DNA of 40,072 bases, from contig JAYOTP010000020.1 in NCBI GenBank assembly GCA_038150465.1, forward strand, positions 1 through 40,072. The letters are read 5' to 3'. Each line of letters begins with the position of its first letter. Within the stretch, counting starts at the first letter, position 1. Made by a program: the position numbers and the translations under genes. Source of the stretch: RFXV01 sp038150465. Lineage in GTDB: Bacteria > Bacteroidota > Bacteroidia > Flavobacteriales > Schleiferiaceae. Positions 15,647 to 23,972 of the stretch are shown piece after piece. The notes below the pieces were generated by a model. That model ran no database searches. It had not been told where the DNA came from and was given only the letters and a program-made list of their open reading frames with translations.

Positions 15647-18600
15647 TTAAAAGTTCATTTGTAGACCGCCCATGAAGGTGCGTGGCTGAGGATAGAAGCC
15701 GTAATCCACGCCGGCGGCAAGAGGCCCGCCAAAGTTTCCAATGTCCGGATCGAAGCCCTGATAGGCTGTGAGCGTCCAGAGGTTGTTGGCAGCCACATAG
15801 ATCCTCAGGCGTTCTGCACCCCAGGGGTTCACCCAAGACTTGGGCAGGCTGTAGCCCAGCTGCAGGTTCCTTATGCGGAGGAAAGAGCCGTCTTCTACGA
15901 AGAAATCTGAAAACACATTGTTGCGTGTGAGGTCTGTGGTCACCCTCGGGATCTCGTTGCTGCTGCCGTTGCCCACCCAGCGTCCGATCACATAATCGAG
16001 CTGATTGGCATAGGGCTGTTGTCTTTCGTAGTTGCGGATGATCTCCTGCCCAATAGCCGCGTACACATGGCAGGAAAGGTCAAAGCCTTTGTAGGCCGTG
16101 TTCAGACTTAGGCCGAAAGTAAAGTCGGGGATGGGTGAACCCAATTGGACCCGGTCGCTGTCGTCGCTAAAATTGATGACCCCGTCTCCGTTCTGATCCA
16201 CAAATCGCAGATCACCGGGTTGGGCTCCGGCTTGCACGACCGCCGCATTGTCGATCTCGGCCTGTGTTTGGAAAATGCCGTCGGTTTCGAGTCCGATGAA
16301 GTATCCGATCGGGAAGCCCTCCTGAAAGCGCGTAGCAATGTTGCCGCCCACACCGAAGGCCGCACCCGGAATGAAATCGACACCATTGGGCGTGGAGGTC
16401 ACTTCATTGCGGATGTAACTACCGTTGATCTGAGCCGAGAAGGACCATTCGGATCCAACGGGCGTACGGTAACCGAGCTCGAGTTCCACACCGGAGTTGC
16501 GCACATCCCCCGCATTGACAAAAGGCGGATAGCCGCCAGGGCCATAGGTACCCAAAACACCGGACACATCTGGCTGGAAGAGCAGGTCGTTCGTCTCCTT
16601 AATAAAGTAGTTAAAAGTGGCGCTGAAGTTCTTCAGGAAACCGACGTCCAGACCCAGGTTCCACTGGGAGGTGCTTTCCCACTTAAGGTCGTCGTTTGCC
16701 GCTCGACCAATGGCTACGCCTGTACGGATGATGTCGTCCCACACATAGACGCCTTCGCCATTGAGCAGCGCCCGGTAGGCGAAATTGGGGATCTGATCAT
16801 TGCCTGAAGTTCCAAAGCTCAAACGAAGCTTGGCAAAATCAAGCCCTTTCACTTTGGCAAAATCTTCTTCGGAAATGATCCAGGCACCGGAAAAGACCGG
16901 GAAGAAACCCCAGCGATTATTGGCTCCGAACTTGGACGATCCATCTCTTCTGAGGATGGTCGAGAACAAATAGCGGTCTTTGTATGCGTATTCAGCTCGG
17001 GTAAAGGCCGACAGCAGTCGTTCACGGAACTGGAAGGAGTAGGTGTTGTTCAAATAGCCGTTCTCGGCCTGGTTGGCTGATATGTCCGCAAAGTCGAGGC
17101 TGTTGTATGGAATGTTGAAGGCCACGCCGGTGAGCCCTTCGCCTCTGCGACTGAAGGCGGATACCCCAAAAGAGGCCTTGACCTTGTGGTCTTCCTGAAA
17201 CGTCTTTTCGTAATTCAGGTAGCTTTCGAAAGTCAGATCGGAATAAGTGCTCCTGGATTCCTCCACATTGGCACCTCGATCGATGAACACACTGTCGGCG
17301 ATCTCGATGCGCGGCGCTTCCAATTCGTCGTTTGCGGCCGTATTCTGCGGCTTGCCAGGTCCGTACCAGGTCAGCGGATTGAACGCTTTGTAATCGACCA
17401 GGGCCACATTGAAGTTGAAGCGGTTGGTCCAGGTCAGTCCGGGAGCCAGATCGTAGGCCAGCTCTTCCTTTCCAACGAATTTATTGACCGCTGAACGGTT
17501 GTGGGTATTTTCCATCTGTGCCAGGGGATGGATCAGGTCGTTGACCAGGTTCAGGTAGCTGTAGCGACCATCTTCGCGCAGGGGTTCAGTGGGGTAGGCA
17601 TTGATCGTATTGTACAGCACGGAACCGATCCCGTTCTCGGGAAGTGCGGCCCGCTCTTCGAAGGTGTAGAGCAGTACGCTGTTGAATCGGAGGCGCTCGG
17701 AGATCTCATTGGTGTAGTTCACGCGCCCGTTCCAGCGCTCGAATTGTGCTTTGTCGCCACCCACGATGCCTTTCTGACGGAAATAGGTTCCGCCAATCGA
17801 GTAAGAAGAACGGTCTGTGCCGCCGTTCATGCTCAGGCTGTAGTTCTCGATGGGCGCAGTCTGAAAGACGGCATCCTGCCAGTCGGTTCCTTCGCCGAGG
17901 GCCGTATTGGCAAAGGGCGCAGGGTCTCCGCCATTGATGAAAGCATTGTTCTTGATCACTGCATATTCCGTGGCGTTGAGCAGATCCAGTCTCCGTGTGG
18001 TTTCTTGTATGCCGTAGTAGGTGCTGAATTCGAACTGCGGAGCACTGTTCTTGCTGCCCTTTTTGGTTGTGATCAGGATGACCCCGTTGGCCGCGCGTAC
18101 GCCATAGATGGCTGCTGTTCCGTCCTTGAGCACATTCACCGACTCGATGTCCGATGGGTTCAGTGCGTTCAATCCTTCAGAATCGTAGACGATGCCATCG
18201 ACCAGGATCAGCGGGTCATTGTCGCCAAAGGTGGAAAGTCCGCGGATGCGAATGATGGACTGCCCGCCGGGTGAGCCGGAATTGGAGGTGATGTTCACTC
18301 CGGCCATCTGACCTTGCAGGGCTTGATCGAGCCTTGGAAGGTTGAGCTTCTCGAGTTCCTCCCCTTTCACATCTGAAGTAGCTCCTGTGAGTTCCTTTCT
18401 GGTGCTGCTTCCATAACCCACGACCATCACTTCATCCAGCAGCGAGGTCTCTTCAGACAAGTAGATCTTGATGGGCTGTCGGTCTGTCACCCGATGGACC
18501 TGCTTTTTATAGCCCACGAATGCGAATTCAATCTGCGCTCCAATGGAAGTGCGTATGCTGAAGGCTCCCTCAAGATCCGTTGTCACCCCACGCTTTCCAC

Positions 18601-18796
18601 TGGGTATATACACGGCCACGCCGGGCAGCGTACTTCCACTTTTTTGGTCGAACACCTGGCCGCTCAGGGTAAATGATTCCTGCGTCTGCCCGGAAAGACT
18701 GCCAAGGCAAAAGAGGAAGCACAGACTGACGTTCAGCAGGGATTTCTGGACAAACGGATTCAGAGCGAACCCGGCATTGAGAGGTTGATTCTTCAT
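15647..18796 (-). CDS. SusC/RagA family TonB-dependent transporter
   Basis: A 1049-residue outer-membrane transporter. A signal peptide (about 1-36) is followed by a carboxypeptidase-regulatory-like beta-sandwich (about 43-115), a TonB-box region (DEVMVVGYG, 121-129), the plug (to about 250, including DIESVNVLKDGTAAIYG and NGVILITTKKG) and a 22-strand barrel ending in Phe. With SusD it imports a bound oligosaccharide using TonB energy. The ATG at 18796 fits the signal peptide; the longer frame to 18841 adds an unlikely leader. No regulator or glycoside hydrolase flanks the locus, so the substrate cannot be inferred from context. Confidence 0.96.
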   Translation of the reverse strand: MKNQPLNAGFALNPFVQKSLLNVSLCFLFCLGSLSGQTQESFTLSGQVFDQKSGSTLPGVAVYIPSGKRGVTTDLEGAFSIRTSIGAQIEFAFVGYKKQVHRVTDRQPIKIYLSEETSLLDEVMVVGYGSSTRKELTGATSDVKGEELEKLNLPRLDQALQGQMAGVNITSNSGSPGGQSIIRIRGLSTFGDNDPLILVDGIVYDSEGLNALNPSDIESVNVLKDGTAAIYGVRAANGVILITTKKGSKNSAPQFEFSTYYGIQETTRRLDLLNATEYAVIKNNAFINGGDPAPFANTALGEGTDWQDAVFQTAPIENYSLSMNGGTDRSSYSIGGTYFRQKGIVGGDKAQFERWNGRVNYTNEISERLRFNSVLLYTFEERAALPENGIGSVLYNTINAYPTEPLREDGRYSYLNLVNDLIHPLAQMENTHNRSAVNKFVGKEELAYDLAPGLTWTNRFNFNVALVDYKAFNPLTWYGPGKPQNTAANDELEAPRIEIADSVFIDRGANVEESRSTYSDLTFESYLNYEKTFQEDHKVKASFGVSAFSRRGEGLTGVAFNIPYNSLDFADISANQAENGYLNNTYSFQFRERLLSAFTRAEYAYKDRYLFSTILRRDGSSKFGANNRWGFFPVFSGAWIISEEDFAKVKGLDFAKLRLSFGTSGNDQIPNFAYRALLNGEGVYVWDDIIRTGVAIGRAANDDLKWESTSQWNLGLDVGFLKNFSATFNYFIKETNDLLFQPDVSGVLGTYGPGGYPPFVNAGDVRNSGVELELGYRTPVGSEWSFSAQINGSYIRNEVTSTPNGVDFIPGAAFGVGGNIATRFQEGFPIGYFIGLETDGIFQTQAEIDNAAVVQAGAQPGDLRFVDQNGDGVINFSDDSDRVQLGSPIPDFTFGLSLNTAYKGFDLSCHVYAAIGQEIIRNYERQQPYANQLDYVIGRWVGNGSSNEIPRVTTDLTRNNVFSDFFVEDGSFLRIRNLQLGYSLPKSWVNPWGAERLRIYVAANNLWTLTAYQGFDPDIGNFGGPLAAGVDYGFYPQPRTFMGGLQMNF

Positions 18797-18880
18797 GCAC
18801 TCGGTCTTTCTGCTCGCGGGATCCAGGGGGGAGTGGGACACGCAGGCTTTTAGTTTTATTTACTATAAGCTAGGCGATGC

Positions 18881-18888
18881 CAAATCTA
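18881..18888 (-). promoter_or_regulatory. Candidate -7 element for the susC operon
   Basis: TAGATTTG on the minus strand matches TAnnTTTG exactly, 85 bases before the susC ATG and next to an A/T tract. The nearest TTG upstream is 24 bases away rather than the preferred 19. A long leader is not unusual for susC genes. Confidence 0.35.
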
Positions 18889-18940
18889 AAAAAAAACAAA
18901 GAGTCCCTCGGTCAAAATACCAATCGGCTATTTTCGCAGG

Positions 18941-20614
18941 ATGCGGCTCACATCCAATCGGAAAGATCAATGGCGGATCGCCGCCGCGGTCCTACTGCTT
19001 TTCGCTCCGTTCCTTGGAGGTGTGCATCTCTTCGATTGGGATGAGATCAACTTTGCGGAGATCGCCCGAGAGATGGTGCTGAGCGGCAATTACCTCAGTC
19101 CGCAACTCAATTTTCAGCCCTTCACAGAAAAGCCGCCTCTTTTTATGTGGCTTCAGGCGGTCAGTATGCAGCTTTTTGGCATCGGTGAATACGGAGCGCG
19201 TTTTCCCAATGTGCTGGCAGGGCTCTGCACGCTGCTTATGATCTACGATATTGGCTTTCGTCTGCACGGGCAGCGCATGGCGCGTTGGTGGGTGATCGCC
19301 TTTGTGGGCAGCACACTGCCTTCTTTCTACTTCAAGTCGGGCTTGATCGACCCCTGGTTCAATTTCTTCATTTTTTCGGGCCTTTGGTTTTTGATCAAAT
19401 TCCACTGGCGAACCAATGACATCAAGGGCAGCGACCTCAGCCGTAACCCCTGGACCTATTTGGCCGTTGCGGCCCTGTTCACGGGTCTTGGCGTACTGAC
19501 CAAAGGGCCTGTGGCTTTTTTGATCACGGGCATTTGTCTGGCTGTCTACTGGGTGCTCAAGCGCTTCAAGTGGTTCATCCGTCCCCTGTCCTTTTTGCTC
19601 TTCTCACTGGGTGTGGCGCTGGTCACGGGGCTGTGGTACGGTGCCGAATGGCTGGTGAATGGCCCGTCCTTTCTGATCGAATTCACTGAGCGGCAATGGG
19701 CCCTGCTCACCACGCCCGATGCGGGGCATGGAGGTTTCCCAGCCTACCATTTCGTGGTGCTTCTTTTGGGCTGTTTCCCGGCTTCGCTCTTTGCCCTGCG
19801 CAGTCTTGCATCCAGGAGCGAAGAAAAAGGCGTGCAGCAGGACATGCGACTTTGGATGATCATTTTGCTCTGCGTGGTGCTCGTCCTTTTCAGCCTGGTA
19901 CGATCCAAGATCGTGCATTACTCTTCCCTCGCATATTTCCCTCTGACCTACCTGGCGGCCCTTGCACTGGAGAAGATGTCGAGCAAGAGCTGGCGCTTGT
20001 CTCCTTTTTTTCGCTTCTCCATTGCCTTACTCGGCTTTTTGTATTTCGTGGTTTCTGTGGCCCTTGTCGCTCTGGGCCGAACCCCCGAGTGGCTTTACAA
20101 ACTCACTGCTTCGGATCCCTTTGCACGGGCCAATCTGGAGGCAGTGGTCGACTGGCCTTTGATCGCCTATCTGCCTTCCTTGTTGGCGCTGGTGCTGCTG
20201 GTGGCTTTTCAACTGATCTACCACAGGCGGCCCGTCAAAGCGTTGAACATCCTGTTTTTGGGTCAGGCGCTCTGGGTGCAGTTGGCGTTGTTCTTTTTCA
20301 TTGCACGTGTAGAGGCCATTTCCCAGCGTGCACATATAGAATTCTTCCGATCCGTGGCCGATGAAGATGCCGGGAAGACCACCTACAAATTCAAGAGCTA
20401 CGTCCCGATGTTCTATGGTGAAGTACAGCCGAAGGCAGGTATATCAACACAGAGCCATGGCCGGATACAGCAACTGCAAAGAACCATTTATGTATCTGTG
20501 AAGGAAGGCCGGCAGGAGGAATTTGAGCTGGAGTGGCCGGATGCGGAGAAACTCTACTCCAAGAATGGATTCCACTTTTACCGCAGGGCTGCTGCCAGAA
20601 GCGAACAGCCGTGA
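18941..20614 (+). CDS. ArnT/PMT-like membrane glycosyltransferase
   Basis: A 557-residue GT-C enzyme of the ArnT (GT83)/protein-mannosyltransferase type. It has about a dozen membrane helices and, in the first outer loop, the catalytic acidic motif DWDEINFAE (Asp32, Asp34, Glu35). The C-terminal 90 residues are a soluble periplasmic region. Such enzymes transfer a sugar from a polyprenyl-phosphate carrier to lipid A, glycan or protein on the outer face of the inner membrane; the actual substrate is not deducible. It is divergent from susC, and its last 37 bases overlap the convergent rsmE gene. Confidence 0.88.
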   Translation: MRLTSNRKDQWRIAAAVLLLFAPFLGGVHLFDWDEINFAEIAREMVLSGNYLSPQLNFQPFTEKPPLFMWLQAVSMQLFGIGEYGARFPNVLAGLCTLLMIYDIGFRLHGQRMARWWVIAFVGSTLPSFYFKSGLIDPWFNFFIFSGLWFLIKFHWRTNDIKGSDLSRNPWTYLAVAALFTGLGVLTKGPVAFLITGICLAVYWVLKRFKWFIRPLSFLLFSLGVALVTGLWYGAEWLVNGPSFLIEFTERQWALLTTPDAGHGGFPAYHFVVLLLGCFPASLFALRSLASRSEEKGVQQDMRLWMIILLCVVLVLFSLVRSKIVHYSSLAYFPLTYLAALALEKMSSKSWRLSPFFRFSIALLGFLYFVVSVALVALGRTPEWLYKLTASDPFARANLEAVVDWPLIAYLPSLLALVLLVAFQLIYHRRPVKALNILFLGQALWVQLALFFFIARVEAISQRAHIEFFRSVADEDAGKTTYKFKSYVPMFYGEVQPKAGISTQSHGRIQQLQRTIYVSVKEGRQEEFELEWPDAEKLYSKNGFHFYRRAAARSEQP

Positions 20615-21273
20615 ACGGCCGCAGTCTCTGTGCGCAGTCGATAATTTCCCAGGTCGATCATTGATGCTCCCATTGCCCGGGCTTTTTCGATCTCTCCCGG
20701 GCTGAAGTCTCCTTCGGGTCCAATGCACAGAACAGGAGCGTTGTTAAGAGGTACTTCGTTCAGTATGCGCTTTTGACCCTGTTCGCAGTGTGCTAGCAGC
20801 AGATCCTTGTCTTTGTACTGTTCAAGGAAGGCATCAAAGGTCATGGGCGCATCGATCTCTGGGAGCCTGCTTCTAAGGGACTGTTTCATGGCCGATAGAG
20901 CGATCCGCTGCAGTCGGTCTATCCGCAGCTTCCTTCGCTCGCTGCGCGCACAAATGATCGGGCTGAAGCGAATGGCGCCCAGTTCCACGCATTTTTCCAC
21001 CAGCCATTCGAAGCGGTCCATTTGCTTGGTTGGCGCCACCGCGATGTGGACAGGTCGCTGGATGTGGGGATCACTTTCCTGGCTCAACAACTCCACTTTC
21101 ATGCGGTCAGCAGCGAGTCCGAGGGTCTTCAGCCGAAAGAACGAGCCCTTGCCGTCGGTGGCGTGGATCTCGGAACCCGTTTCCATGCGCATGACCCGAT
21201 GCAGATGATGGGATTCGCTTTCCGGAAGGAGGTCGGAATCCGGCAGATCCGGGGCGTAGAACAATTGATTCAT
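20578..21273 (-). CDS. rsmE: 16S rRNA m3U1498 methyltransferase
   Basis: A 231-residue RsmE of the SPOUT class. The N-terminal PUA-like part includes HHLHRVMRM (22-30), and the knotted SAM-binding part shows the family motifs CIGPEGDFSPGEI (about 183-195) and LGNYRLRTETA. It methylates N3 of U1498 in 16S rRNA late in 30S assembly. It lies 36 bases after the KdsC-like gene on the same strand, so it may be the last gene of the kdsA operon. Its 3' end overlaps the convergent glycosyltransferase by 37 bases. Confidence 0.96.
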   Translation of the reverse strand: MNQLFYAPDLPDSDLLPESESHHLHRVMRMETGSEIHATDGKGSFFRLKTLGLAADRMKVELLSQESDPHIQRPVHIAVAPTKQMDRFEWLVEKCVELGAIRFSPIICARSERRKLRIDRLQRIALSAMKQSLRSRLPEIDAPMTFDAFLEQYKDKDLLLAHCEQGQKRILNEVPLNNAPVLCIGPEGDFSPGEIEKARAMGASMIDLGNYRLRTETAAVHGCSLLAAALR

Positions 21274-21309
21274 GATGGAACAAAAATCGAAAAAGAGGAA
21301 GAGCCGCTT

Positions 21310-21990
21310 TTATTGGGCTTCCTGATAGCGGGTGGGAATGCTCTGTCGCTTCTTCCAGTAATCGGAGTAGGCCTCCGTGAAGTTCAGGCGATCTTCCAAG
21401 ACCTCATCATAGATCCCGAGGGCGGTGAGCATGAGATCGCAACTCTCTCTCAGCGCATGATCCCTTCCTGAACGGGCGGGGATCAGGTCCCACAGTTTCT
21501 TTCTTTGGACGAAAGAGGAAAATGCAGATGAATAGCCATTGCCCATGAAGACACGGAAACCCACCTGTTCCGCCACGCCAAGGTCCAGCACATCATCGAA
21601 GAAGAATGCCGTTTCTTCCTTTTTGATCCGGTGCTTTTCGAGCATTCGCTGAAAAGCATCCAATTTGTTCTTGTGGTTGAGGTAGACCCCGTCAAAGTGC
21701 TCCCTTTCCGCAAAGGCGCGCGCAGATGCATTGGAAGCCCCGCTGAGTACGTAGGCCCGGGGGAGATTACCGCTTGTGCGATACAGCCCATAGCGGAGCA
21801 GGTTGATGCCCATCGAATCGATCTCCGAAAACGAACTGCTGCCAGAGCTGTCCTTGAATCCATTATTGAAAACACCGTCCCAGTCGAAAATGAGCATTCG
21901 GACGGAGGCAATTCGCTTCTTCAGTTCCTTTTCGGATGCACCGAACAGGGCACCTCCTTCTTTGAAAGAAGAGAGATCCGAGCTGGACAT
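21310..21990 (-). CDS. KdsC-like HAD phosphatase
   Basis: A 226-residue HAD-family protein most like KdsC, the enzyme that dephosphorylates KDO-8-phosphate. Motif I is FDWDG with nucleophile Asp36 and Asp38, motif II is Ser83 (VLSGAS instead of the usual ITGR), Lys107/Lys109 fit motif III, and motif IV is FFDDVLD (Asp132, Asp133, Asp136). The C-terminal SGRDHALRESCDLML closely resembles the GGRGAVREVCDLLL region of KdsC. It is longer than typical KdsC (about 170-190 residues), with some 30 extra N-terminal residues and a C-terminal extension. Its ATG shares one base with the stop of the aldolase-CBS gene (TGATG), so the two are translationally coupled. Confidence 0.82.
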   Translation of the reverse strand: MSSSDLSSFKEGGALFGASEKELKKRIASVRMLIFDWDGVFNNGFKDSSGSSSFSEIDSMGINLLRYGLYRTSGNLPRAYVLSGASNASARAFAEREHFDGVYLNHKNKLDAFQRMLEKHRIKKEETAFFFDDVLDLGVAEQVGFRVFMGNGYSSAFSSFVQRKKLWDLIPARSGRDHALRESCDLMLTALGIYDEVLEDRLNFTEAYSDYWKKRQSIPTRYQEAQ

Positions 21991-23006
21991 CAGCTCTTTT
22001 TGATCAGGTCTTGGACATCGACCATGCCGATGGCCTTTCCTTCTTCAGTGACCACCAGGGTGTCGACTTCCTTTTCGCGGAGCAGGGCTTCTGCCGTGTA
22101 CAGCAGTTCCATTCCCTCCACGCTGATCGGTTGTTTCATGGGCAGATCGGAAAGTGCTTTTTCGATCACGTTTCCACCGTCCTTGGAAATGAGTCTGCGG
22201 AGATCACCGTCTGTGAACATGCCGATCGGCCGCTGAGCCCCGTCAACGATGGTCACCGCACCAAAACCGCCTTGGGTCATGACCACCAGTGCATCTGCAA
22301 TGCTCTTGTCGGAAGTGACCACCGGGTTGTTGCCTCCGATCACATCTTTCACCGATTCGGTCATCAGTCGGGTGTGTTCGAAGAATTCGTCCGTCCCGAT
22401 CTGGGTGAAGTGATTCTCGGTGAGCTTCTTCATGATCTTCCAGGGAACGGTAACAGTGTGAACGCCAACGTTCAACGCATTCTTGACATGTTCCACATTC
22501 CGTACAGAAGAGAACATGATGCGGGTGTCGTAGCCGTAGTAATTCACCGCTTCCACACATTGCTGCACGAGACCCAAGGCATCGTGTCCCTGATCCTGCA
22601 GCCTTCCAACCAACGGACATACATAGGATGCGCCTGCAGACATGGCCATATAGGCCTGCTGAAGGGTGTACACCAAGTGGATGTTGACCATGTAGCCCAT
22701 ATCCACCAGACGGCGACAGGCTTTCACGCCTTCCACCGAGATGGGGATCTTGTACACTGTTTTGCTGCGGTCCAGTCCGAGCGCGTCCTGACGTTCGGCT
22801 TCTGCCACGATCTCGTCTGCGGTCTCACCCAGCGCTTCGATCTGAAGTACGGGGACGATCTTGGCCAGCTCGAGGATGGTTCCGTCGATGTCCGTGATCC
22901 CATGCCGGTGCATGAAGGTGGGGGTGGTGGTCAGTCCTGCAAGAAATCCCAGTTCAAAGGCTTCCTTGATCTCGTTGATGTCCGCTGAATCCAGATAGAG
23001 CTCCAT
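21990..23006 (-). CDS. Transaldolase/F6P-aldolase-like domain fused to two CBS domains
   Basis: A 338-residue fusion. Residues 1 to about 215 are a TalC/FSA-type (beta/alpha)8 aldolase domain beginning MELYLDSAD, as E. coli FSA begins MELYLDTSD. By eye against FSA, the Schiff-base lysine is kept (Lys86 in YKIPIS), as are Asp6, Gln55, the phosphate-binding Arg135 and Ser167. FSA Asn28, Thr109, Ala129 and Tyr131 are replaced by Thr28, His110, Cys130 and Leu132. Residues about 224-338 are two CBS domains, with FTDGDLRRL at 264-272 just as in the C-terminal part of KdsD/KpsF arabinose-5-phosphate isomerases. It lies between kdsA (39-base gap) and the KdsC-like phosphatase (1-base overlap). I infer that it supplies or controls an aldose phosphate for KdsA, regulated through the CBS pair; the true reaction is unknown. 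Confidence 0.88.
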   Translation of the reverse strand: MELYLDSADINEIKEAFELGFLAGLTTTPTFMHRHGITDIDGTILELAKIVPVLQIEALGETADEIVAEAERQDALGLDRSKTVYKIPISVEGVKACRRLVDMGYMVNIHLVYTLQQAYMAMSAGASYVCPLVGRLQDQGHDALGLVQQCVEAVNYYGYDTRIMFSSVRNVEHVKNALNVGVHTVTVPWKIMKKLTENHFTQIGTDEFFEHTRLMTESVKDVIGGNNPVVTSDKSIADALVVMTQGGFGAVTIVDGAQRPIGMFTDGDLRRLISKDGGNVIEKALSDLPMKQPISVEGMELLYTAEALLREKEVDTLVVTEEGKAIGMVDVQDLIKKS

Positions 23007-23045
23007 GAGTTGTTCAGATTGGTGCCGCGAAAATACGGCCTCTGC

Positions 23046-23885
23046 TTAATTGCGGTCGCGAAATGAGCGCTCGATGCGGTGAATTTCCAACAGAGGCTCA
23101 AGAAAGCCCTTCAGATGATCGATGTCCAGCTGGCTGGCTGCATCACAAAGCGCTTCGCTCGGACAGGGATGGGTTTCTATGAACAAGCCATCCACTCCTG
23201 CGCCCACCGCAGCTCGGGCGAGTACATTCAGGTACTGCCGCGCACCTCCTGAAGGATCGGCACTTGGGATGCCGTATTTCCTGATCGAATGCGTGACATC
23301 GAAGACCACGGGATAGCCCGACTCGGCCAGATGATGGAAAGAACGGGGATCCACCACCAGATCGTTGTATCCAAAGGTGTAGCCGCGCTCGGTCAGAATG
23401 ATCTTGTGATTGCCTGTGGACTCTACTTTTTGCACGGGCTTGATCATGTTCTCCGGAGCCAGGAATTGACCGTGCTTCAGATTGATGGGTTTCTGAGTCT
23501 TGGCCGCTTCAGTGACCAGGCCCGTTTGCATGCACAGATAAGCCGGTATCTGGATCACATCCAGCACTTCTGCCGCAGCCGACACCTGATCTGGGTAATG
23601 AATGTCTGAGATGAGTGGAAATCCGAATTCGTCCTTGACCTTCTGCAGGATCCGCAGCCCTTCATCCAGCCCAGGCCCCTGATAATAGTCCACACTGCTG
23701 CGGTTGTCCTTCTGGAAGGAGGACTTGTAGATCATCGGAACGCCTGTCTCCTCAGAAACGATCTTGAGTTTTTCGGCGACGGTCATCATCAGGGATTCTT
23801 CCTCAATGACACAAGGACCTGATATGAGAAAGAGATCCGGCGATCCGCATTCGATGGAACCGACGGAAACGATGTGTTTGCTCAT
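23046..23885 (-). CDS. kdsA: 3-deoxy-8-phosphooctulonate (KDO-8-P) synthase
   Basis: A 279-residue KdsA, which condenses phosphoenolpyruvate with arabinose-5-phosphate to KDO-8-phosphate for the lipopolysaccharide inner core. Family motifs include FQKDNRSSVDYYQGPGLDEG (57-76), DVIQIPAYLCMQTGLV and VFDVTHSIRKYG. Cys25 (SGPCVIE) takes the place of the Asn found in the E. coli enzyme, which marks the metal-dependent class. It heads the set kdsA - aldolase/CBS - KdsC-like - rsmE and is divergent from argS, with its own -7 element. Confidence 0.94.
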   Translation of the reverse strand: MSKHIVSVGSIECGSPDLFLISGPCVIEEESLMMTVAEKLKIVSEETGVPMIYKSSFQKDNRSSVDYYQGPGLDEGLRILQKVKDEFGFPLISDIHYPDQVSAAAEVLDVIQIPAYLCMQTGLVTEAAKTQKPINLKHGQFLAPENMIKPVQKVESTGNHKIILTERGYTFGYNDLVVDPRSFHHLAESGYPVVFDVTHSIRKYGIPSADPSGGARQYLNVLARAAVGAGVDGLFIETHPCPSEALCDAASQLDIDHLKGFLEPLLEIHRIERSFRDRN

Positions 23886-23907
23886 GTTGCGTTTTGTAAG
23901 GAGGTGG

Positions 23908-23915
23908 CAAAGGTA
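23908..23915 (-). promoter_or_regulatory. Bacteroidota -7 element for kdsA
   Basis: TACCTTTG on the minus strand, an exact TAnnTTTG match, 22 bases before the kdsA ATG. No ideal -33 TTG is seen. It forms a divergent pair with the argS element at 23940-23947. Confidence 0.5.
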
Positions 23916-23921
23916 GGGGCT

Positions 23922-23947
23922 TTGAACAGGTACCCGATGTACCTTTG
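23922..23947 (+). promoter_or_regulatory. Bacteroidota promoter element for argS
   Basis: TACCTTTG at 23940-23947 matches TAnnTTTG exactly, 25 bases before the argS ATG at 23973. A TTG at 23922-23924 is 15 bases upstream, shorter than the preferred 19. The element also shows that the longer frame from 23874 is not the translated form. Confidence 0.5.
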
Positions 23948-23972
23948 GGGGCTTTCAAAAAAGATCGTTCCC

